DNA from: Kiritimatiellia bacterium
GTDB taxonomy: Bacteria > Verrucomicrobiota > Kiritimatiellia > RFP12 > UBA1067
Direction: 5' to 3'
Length of the DNA stretch: 19,586 nt
NCBI GenBank assembly: GCA_024405335.1
Contig: JAKSOX010000012.1
Location: 1 to 19,586, forward strand
Shown here one piece after another: positions 14,254 to 19,586 of the stretch. Under the pieces are notes generated by a model. The model ran no database searches. It was not told the DNA's origin and was given only the letters and a program-made list of their open reading frames with translations. The translations under genes were made by a program, and so were the position numbers. How positions within the stretch are numbered: the first letter of the stretch is position 1; each line of letters begins with the position of its first letter.

Positions 14254-15083
14254 AAAAGGCGTTGGCGATTTCCGCGCTTGTCGCGTTGGCCGCGGGCGGC
14301 TGGTGGTTCCAGTCGCACGACGAAAACGCGCTGGCGCGCGCGGACGACGCGCAGACGAATTTCCTGGTGGCCGGACTGGGCGGCTTCCGCGGCATCCTCG
14401 CGGAGTTCACCTGGTTCCGCGCGGACCGCCTGCAGGACGAAGGCCGCTACACGGAACTCGCGCAGCTCGCGAACGTGCTCACCTCCCTGGAACCGCACAC
14501 GCCCGAGGTGTGGAGCTACGCCGCGTGGAACCTCGCCTACAACATATCCGTGATGATGCCCACGGCGTCCGACCGCTGGCGCTGGGTGCTTTCCGGACTG
14601 AAGCTGCTGCGCGACGACGGCATCCGCCTCAATCCGGCCAGCCCCGAGCTGCACTGCGAACTTTCGAACCTGTTCCTCTTCAAAATCGGCGGCACGGCCG
14701 ACGAAGCCGCTCCCCTCTACCGCGAAGAATGGAAGAAAATCGTCCGGGAAGCCCGCGCGAAGAACGACTGGGCGTCGCTCAAGATGGACGCGTCGCTCAT
14801 GGACTACCTCGACGCCGAATACGGCAGGCAGGACTGGGAAGACCCGAAGGCGCACGCCCTCTATTGGGCGCACCTCGGCATGACCTTCAAGCCCAAAGGC
14901 GGCCCGCGGCTCGATCTGCGCCAGATGATCTACGAAACGCTGATGCTCGAATCGCTGGAGGACGCCCGCTTCGCGCCCCGCGCGCTCCGGGCCATGAAAG
15001 AGGCCGCGCTGGAAATGGAGCGTCCGAACCGCACGCTGATCGACCTCATCGAGCGCTACCGCGCAAAGTTCAATTTGAAATGA
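14250..15083 (+). CDS. Membrane-anchored helical-repeat protein, unknown function
   Basis: 277 aa with a GTG start overlapping the ribE stop codon; GGAG (14235-14238) lies upstream. One N-terminal hydrophobic segment (about residues 4-20) anchors or exports it. The mature part has recognisable blocks: LVAGLGGFRGILAEFTWFRADRLQDEGRYTELAQLANVLTSLEP, then HTPEVWSYAAWNLAYNISV, which read like degenerate TPR helices. I recall similar proteins in PVC and delta-proteobacterial genomes annotated only as tetratricopeptide proteins. No catalytic motif was found. It is translationally coupled to riboflavin synthase upstream and the debranching enzyme downstream, so it belongs to that transcript without an obvious shared pathway. 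Confidence 0.65.
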   Translation: MKKALAISALVALAAGGWWFQSHDENALARADDAQTNFLVAGLGGFRGILAEFTWFRADRLQDEGRYTELAQLANVLTSLEPHTPEVWSYAAWNLAYNISVMMPTASDRWRWVLSGLKLLRDDGIRLNPASPELHCELSNLFLFKIGGTADEAAPLYREEWKKIVREARAKNDWASLKMDASLMDYLDAEYGRQDWEDPKAHALYWAHLGMTFKPKGGPRLDLRQMIYETLMLESLEDARFAPRALRAMKEAALEMERPNRTLIDLIERYRAKFNLK

Positions 15084-18000
15084 AACAGACGCCGCCACCA
15101 TCCGAACACCTGCTGCGCTGGCAGGGCGACGAACTCGTCGTGGAACTCGACCTCGGCCGTCCCCGCAAAGGCCGCGCCGCGTTCCGCACCAATCTGGGCG
15201 CCGCCGCCGTGCAGCGCCGCGAAATCGTCGAAGAGACGGAAGCGGGCGCGACGCCGCTCGCGAAGGCCTGGCGCGACGTGAAGATGAAGGAAGTCGCGCC
15301 CGGCCGTTTCCGGTGCGCGGTTCCGCTGGACGAAGTGGGGCTCTTCCTCGGCAAGGCGTGCTTCTTCCCGGAAGGGGGCGGCGCGCCCGAATGGCCCGAA
15401 GGCGACAACGTGAGCGTCAAGGTCGAACCGTCTGAATCCCGCGCGGGGAACGCGATCTACACCGTGTTCCCGCGCCAGTTCGGCAGCTTCCGCGAAGTGG
15501 CCCGCCGGCTGGACCACGTGATGGGCCGCATGGGTTTCAACGTCGTCCAGACGCTGCCGCCGTTCCCCGTGCCCACGACGTACGCCGTGATGGGCGAATA
15601 CGGCTGCCCGTTCGCCGCCACCGACTTCTTTTCCGTGGACCCCGCCTGCGCGGAGTTCGACGTGCGCGCGACGCCGCTGGACCAGTTCCGCGAACTGATC
15701 GGCGCCGTGCACGCGCGCGGCGGCCGCCTCTTCATCGACCTGCCCGCGAACCACACCGGCTGGGCCTCCACGCTGCAGACGCACCACCCCGAGTGGTTCA
15801 AGCGCCGCCCGGACGGCGAATTCGTTTCGCCGGGCGCCTGGGGCGTCACCTGGGCCGATCTCGTGGAGCTCGACTACGCGCATCCAGAACTGCGCGCCTA
15901 CGTGGCGGACGTGTTCCTCTTCTGGGCGCGCAACGGCGTGGACGGCTTCCGCTGCGACGCGGGCTACATGATCCCCGAGGCGACCTGGCGCTACGTGGTC
16001 GCCCGCGTGCGCGAAGAATACCCCGACACGGTCTTCATGCTCGAAGGACTCGGCGGCAAACTGGAAACGACCGACGCGCTCCTCGGCCGCGCCGGTCTCG
16101 ACTGGGCGTATTCCGAGATTTTCCAGACGTACGACCGCGCGCAGTTCGAGTGGTATCTGCCGAAGGCCAACGCGCGCGCCGCGAAATTCGGCACGCTCGT
16201 CCACTTCGCGGAAACGCACGACAACGACCGCCTCGCCAAGGGCGGCAAAACGTACGCGCGCCTCCGCGTCGCGCTGGCGGCGTTGCTGTCGCACCAGGGC
16301 GCGTGGGGCGTGGCCAACGGCGTGGAATGGTTCGCCGAGGAGAAAATCGACGTCCACGGCAAGAACGACCTCAACTGGGGCGCGTCAGAGAACATGGTGG
16401 ACCTGATCGCGAAACTGAACGCGCTGCTGGCGGGCCACCCCGCCTTCGCGGGCGCGGTGGACCAGGAGCTCGTGGCGCGCGGCGGCGGCAATTTCCTCGC
16501 GGTGGCGCGGCTCGTCGAAGGCGCGCCGGAAAGCGCGCTGCTCGTGTTGGCGAATCTCGACTGCAACCGCGGCGTGCGCGTCCATTGGGACGCGTCGCGC
16601 TTCCCGGAAGGCCCCGCGTTCGACGTGCTGGCCGAGCGCTCCGTCGATTTGCGCCAGGGCATGGCGCTCGGCCCCGGCGAATTCCTGTGCGTCGGCCGCG
16701 GCTCCGAAAAGCCGCGCCTGGCGCCAGCCGTCCGTCGGCGGGAAAACGCCGCCCGGCCCCACGTCACCTGGCGCTATCCCGAAGATCTGCACCGCGACGT
16801 GTGCGTGCCGGCCGGTCTCGCCCTGCGCGTGGTGGCGCCGTGCGCGTTCCGCGTGCGCGTGCAGGACGGCGCGCGCACGCTCGCCGTGAAACGCGGCGAC
16901 CGCGAAGCCGTGCTCGAACTGCCGCCCTACGCGGGCGACGGCACGCGCGCGGACGTGCGCACGATCGTCTTTTCCGCCTACGCGGAAACGGGCGTCCGGC
17001 GCGGCGAATCCCGTCTTTTCCTGTTGCCGCCCGCGCCGCAGGCGCGCGTGGCGCTGACGGTGCCGGGAGCGGTCGCGCGGCGCGAACGCGAACTCCGCTG
17101 CGTGCTCGCGCACGGCGCGGGCGCGGCGGCCTTCCTGCCCGTGCGCTGGGGCGAAATCCGCAGCCAGTACGACGCGCTCTTCGCGGCGAATCCGAATCCG
17201 CGCGCGCCCGGCGACCGCCGCGTGCTGTGGACGCGCTGCCGCGCCTGGCTGCAGCACGAGGGCTATTCGCGCGAACTGAACGCCGACTGCCTCGAATCGT
17301 TCTCGGCGGACCCCGCGGGCCGGTTCGGCGAATGGGTTTTCCGCGTGCCGTGCGGCATGGGCCGCGAAACGCGCATCTCGTTCGCGCTTTCGCTCGCGCG
17401 CGGCGCGAACGCGGCGCGGCTTTCCGTGCGCCGCATGGCGGCCGGCGGCCGCGAACTCCGCGCGCCGGTGCGGCTCGTGCTGCGCCCCGATTTCGAATGC
17501 CGCAGTTTCCACGAATCGACGAAGGCGTTCGCCGGTCCGGAGGCAGCGATCGAGCGCCGCATCGCTGACGAAATCCGTTTGGAGGTCGCGGGCGGCGACT
17601 ACCACGCCGAAGGACAGTGGATCTACGCCGTGGCCCATCCGGACGAAGCGGAGCGCGGCCAGGAGCCGTGCGGCGACCTCTTTTCGCCAGGCTGGTGCGC
17701 GGTCGATCTCGCCGCGGACGGCGAAGCCGCGCTCACGTGCGTCGCGACGCGTTGCGGCGGCGGGGACGCCGCGCTCGATTTCCCGGCGCCGCCCAAAACG
17801 CCGCGCGCGTTCGCGTCCGTGCCGGACGCGTTGCGCGAAGCGCTGGACCTCTACGTGGCCAGGCGCGACGACGTGAAGACGGTGATCGCGGGCTATCCGT
17901 GGTTCCTCGACTGGGGCCGCGACACGTTCATCTTCCTGCGCGGCGCGATCGCCGCCGGCAAGGTGGAGGACGCGCTGGCGATCGTCGAGGCGTTCGCGCG

Positions 18001-18937
18001 CTTCGAGGAAAACGGCACGCTGCCGAACGTCATCCATGGCGACACGGCGGGCAACCGCGACACGACGGACGCGCAGCTGTGGTTCACGTTGGCCGTGCGC
18101 GACCTGTGCGGCGCGCTCGGCGAAAGGAAAGTGCTCGGCCGCAAGGTGAAGGGCGGGCGCACGATCCGCGCCGTGGTGGATTCGATTCTGGACCGCTACT
18201 GGTCCGGCACGCCGAACGGCATCCGCGCCGACCGCGATTCCGCGCTGGTGTGGAGTCCGTCGCATTTCACGTGGATGGACACGAACTACCCCGCGTGCAC
18301 GCCGCGTTGCGGGTATCCCGTGGAAATCCAGGCGTTGTGGATCGCGGCGTTGCGCTTCGCCGGCCGCGGCGCGCTGGCGGAAAAGGCCGCGGCGTCGCTC
18401 GTGGAGTTCTTCGCGAACGGGCGCGGTCTCGCCGACTGCCTCGACGCGCCGAACGGCGAACGCGCGGCCGACGCGCGCCGCGACGATTCGTTGCGCCCGA
18501 ACCAGCTGTTCGCGGTGACGCTCGGCGCGGTGGAGGATCCCGCGCTCGTGCGCGAGATCCTGGAAAACGCCGAGCGCCTGCTCGTGCCGGGCGGCGTGCG
18601 GAGCCTGGACTCGGCGGACCCGAAGTACCGCGGCGTCTACGCGGGCGACGAAGACTCGGCGCGCAAACCGGCGTACCACAACGGCACGGCGTGGGCGTGG
18701 CCGATGCCGCTCTTCGCGGAGGCGGCGGCAAAAAGCGGCCATTGGCCCAAGGCGGCCGCGATGTCGCTTCTGGCGGGCGCGGTGGACGCGATCAACGGCG
18801 GTTGCCTCGGGCATCTGCCCGAAATCGCGGACGGCGACGCGCCGCACGCGCAGAAGGGCTGCCGCGCCCAGGCGTGGAGCGATTCGGAATTTCTCCGCGT
18901 GTGGCTCGCACTTGAAAAACGCGGCGCGTTTTTGTAA
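15080..18937 (+). CDS. Bifunctional glycogen debranching enzyme (GH13 + GH133)
   Basis: 1285 aa; the ATG overlaps the preceding stop codon (ATGA). After an N-terminal beta domain (about 1-120), a GH13 barrel carries all four conserved regions: DLPANH (D220-H225), GFRCDAGY (R291, nucleophile D293), FMLEGLGG (acid/base E322) and ETHDN (H380, D381). A beta-rich middle part (about 520-900) leads to a GDE_C/GH133 (alpha/alpha)6 domain with YPWFLDWGRDT (939-949), TTDAQLW (D997, likely acid), YHNGTAWAW (1199-1207) and WSDSE (E1270, possible base). This order, 4-alpha-glucanotransferase followed by amylo-alpha-1,6-glucosidase, is that of eukaryotic AGL. It would shorten glycogen branches and hydrolyse the remaining alpha-1,6 glucose. 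No signal peptide, so cytoplasmic. No other glycogen gene lies nearby. Confidence 0.85.
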   Translation: MKQTPPPSEHLLRWQGDELVVELDLGRPRKGRAAFRTNLGAAAVQRREIVEETEAGATPLAKAWRDVKMKEVAPGRFRCAVPLDEVGLFLGKACFFPEGGGAPEWPEGDNVSVKVEPSESRAGNAIYTVFPRQFGSFREVARRLDHVMGRMGFNVVQTLPPFPVPTTYAVMGEYGCPFAATDFFSVDPACAEFDVRATPLDQFRELIGAVHARGGRLFIDLPANHTGWASTLQTHHPEWFKRRPDGEFVSPGAWGVTWADLVELDYAHPELRAYVADVFLFWARNGVDGFRCDAGYMIPEATWRYVVARVREEYPDTVFMLEGLGGKLETTDALLGRAGLDWAYSEIFQTYDRAQFEWYLPKANARAAKFGTLVHFAETHDNDRLAKGGKTYARLRVALAALLSHQGAWGVANGVEWFAEEKIDVHGKNDLNWGASENMVDLIAKLNALLAGHPAFAGAVDQELVARGGGNFLAVARLVEGAPESALLVLANLDCNRGVRVHWDASRFPEGPAFDVLAERSVDLRQGMALGPGEFLCVGRGSEKPRLAPAVRRRENAARPHVTWRYPEDLHRDVCVPAGLALRVVAPCAFRVRVQDGARTLAVKRGDREAVLELPPYAGDGTRADVRTIVFSAYAETGVRRGESRLFLLPPAPQARVALTVPGAVARRERELRCVLAHGAGAAAFLPVRWGEIRSQYDALFAANPNPRAPGDRRVLWTRCRAWLQHEGYSRELNADCLESFSADPAGRFGEWVFRVPCGMGRETRISFALSLARGANAARLSVRRMAAGGRELRAPVRLVLRPDFECRSFHESTKAFAGPEAAIERRIADEIRLEVAGGDYHAEGQWIYAVAHPDEAERGQEPCGDLFSPGWCAVDLAADGEAALTCVATRCGGGDAALDFPAPPKTPRAFASVPDALREALDLYVARRDDVKTVIAGYPWFLDWGRDTFIFLRGAIAAGKVEDALAIVEAFARFEENGTLPNVIHGDTAGNRDTTDAQLWFTLAVRDLCGALGERKVLGRKVKGGRTIRAVVDSILDRYWSGTPNGIRADRDSALVWSPSHFTWMDTNYPACTPRCGYPVEIQALWIAALRFAGRGALAEKAAASLVEFFANGRGLADCLDAPNGERAADARRDDSLRPNQLFAVTLGAVEDPALVREILENAERLLVPGGVRSLDSADPKYRGVYAGDEDSARKPAYHNGTAWAWPMPLFAEAAAKSGHWPKAAAMSLLAGAVDAINGGCLGHLPEIADGDAPHAQKGCRAQAWSDSEFLRVWLALEKRGAFL

Positions 18938-18940
18938 AAT
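18912..18940 (+). promoter_or_regulatory. Promoter P5 of asd, inside the end of the debranching gene
   Basis: TTGAAA (18912-18917), exactly 17 bp, then TAAAAT (18935-18940). The first three bases of the -10 are the stop codon of the upstream gene. Expected start is near 18946-18947, so the transcript would begin with A or G followed by a run of eight U. Confidence 0.65.
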
Positions 18941-18955
18941 ACGCGAGTTTTTTTT
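18925..18955 (+). terminator. Rho-independent terminator candidate after debranching gene
   Basis: CGCGTTTTT (18925-18933) pairs with AAATACGCG (18937-18945) through eight pairs and one mismatch, with a 3-base loop, followed two bases later by T8 (18948-18955). An overlapping alternative hairpin, AAAAACGC (18915-18922) with GCGTTTTT (18926-18933), excludes the first. Both lie on promoter P5. Confidence 0.55.
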
Positions 18956-18967
18956 GAAGGGGAAAGA

Positions 18968-19586
18968 ATGGGCAAACAGTACAAAGTCGGTTTGGTGGGC
19001 GTCGGCGCCGTCGGCACCGAGATGATCAAAGTCCTCAAAGAGCGCAACTTCCCGTGCGGGAAGGTGCAGGTGTTCGCTTCGCGCGAGCGCGACGAAAAGA
19101 TTCTGGACGAAACGTACCACGTGCTGAAGGCGGACGAAAACAGCTTCAACGGGCTGGACATCGTGCTCTTCGCTGGCAAGACGGACGTCGCGCTCCAGCT
19201 CAAGGACGCGGTGGTGAAGGCCGGCGCGAAGATGATCGACAACTCCCGCGCGTTCCGCCAGGATCCGGAGGTGCCGCTCGTGGTGCCGCAGGTGAACGCG
19301 GAGGACCTCGACTGGAACAAGGGCGTCATCGCGAACCCGAACTGCACGACGGCGATCATGCTCGAGGCGGTCGCGCCGCTCCACAAGGCGAAGGGCCTGA
19401 AGCGCCTGATCGCCTCGACCTACCAGGCGGCGTCCGGCGCGGGCGCGCCCGGGCTCAACGAGCTCGAGGACCAGATCCACGCCTATGCGAAGGGCGAGCC
19501 GCTGACGGTCAAGGCGTTCCAGCACCAGCTCATGTACAACCTCATCCCGCACATCGACAAGTTCGACGAGACGAACTGGTACACGC
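18968..19586 (+). CDS. asd: Aspartate-semialdehyde dehydrogenase, N-terminal part
   Basis: 206 codons are visible before the window ends; full-length enzymes are usually about 330-370 aa. ATG 18968 follows GAAGGGGAAAG. The nucleotide-binding motif GVGAVGTEM is near the N-terminus and the catalytic cysteine is in ANPNCTT (C126), followed by RLIASTYQAASGAG, a family hallmark. The enzyme reduces L-aspartyl-4-phosphate to aspartate semialdehyde with NADPH, a shared step to lysine/diaminopimelate, threonine and methionine. It has its own promoter (P5) and an unusual T8 run at the predicted transcription start. Confidence 0.95.
   Translation, partial: MGKQYKVGLVGVGAVGTEMIKVLKERNFPCGKVQVFASRERDEKILDETYHVLKADENSFNGLDIVLFAGKTDVALQLKDAVVKAGAKMIDNSRAFRQDPEVPLVVPQVNAEDLDWNKGVIANPNCTTAIMLEAVAPLHKAKGLKRLIASTYQAASGAGAPGLNELEDQIHAYAKGEPLTVKAFQHQLMYNLIPHIDKFDETNWYT

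Noticed and set aside
16385..19552. Minus-strand open frame of about 1055 codons across the debranching enzyme and asd
   Set aside because: It runs antisense through two clearly recognised genes and has low-complexity Arg/Ala-rich composition and no family motifs.

Overview
The window looks like a chromosome segment of a high-GC, Gram-negative bacterium of the Planctomycetes-Verrucomicrobia-Kiritimatiellota (PVC) group, perhaps a Kiritimatiellota-like lineage. The evidence is (1) GC-rich codon use through almost all genes, (2) an LptF/LptG lipopolysaccharide-export permease, which implies an outer membrane, and (3) large secreted proteins of the GH123/DUF4091/DUF6067 type, which are common in PVC genomes. 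The lineage call is an inference; no marker phylogeny was possible. All recognised genes are on the + strand.

Left edge (1-415): the 3' end of a YgjP-type zinc metallopeptidase gene with visibly lower GC and different codon use. It is followed by a 230-base gene-free stretch holding a perfect 16-bp palindrome, a 15-bp tandem duplication and an extended -10 promoter.

Region 416-10287 reads as a glycan-processing cluster. Four Sec-exported proteins come first: a 1021-aa DUF6067/GH123-like putative glycosidase, an 828-aa LamG plus GH123/DUF4091-like protein, a CBM9-like protein and a TPR protein. Two cytoplasmic enzymes follow: a DapA/NanA-superfamily aldolase and a UlaG-like metallo-beta-lactamase-fold hydrolase, the latter pair joined by an ATGA overlap. 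The order (exported depolymerisation and binding, then an internal aldolase and lactonase-like hydrolase) suggests use of a glycan that yields a 2-keto sugar acid or amino sugar. The substrate is not determined. A second promoter lies in front of the second gene.

Region 10337-11851 encodes another secreted TIM-barrel glycosidase-like protein with its own promoter, apparently producing a leaderless mRNA.

Region 11897-18937 is a mostly housekeeping unit: LptF/LptG permease, NusB, riboflavin synthase, a membrane-anchored helical-repeat protein and a 1285-aa two-domain glycogen debranching enzyme (GH13 plus GH133, laid out as in eukaryotic AGL). Several junctions are start/stop overlaps. Its promoter also predicts an almost leaderless transcript. 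The window closes with the start of asd (aspartate-semialdehyde dehydrogenase), whose promoter lies on the 3' end of the debranching-enzyme gene and whose first transcribed bases include a run of eight T.

Five AT-rich -10 boxes stand out in this GC-rich DNA, and four carry the TGn extension. They divide the window into transcription units. No tRNA, rRNA, CRISPR array or insertion sequence was seen.
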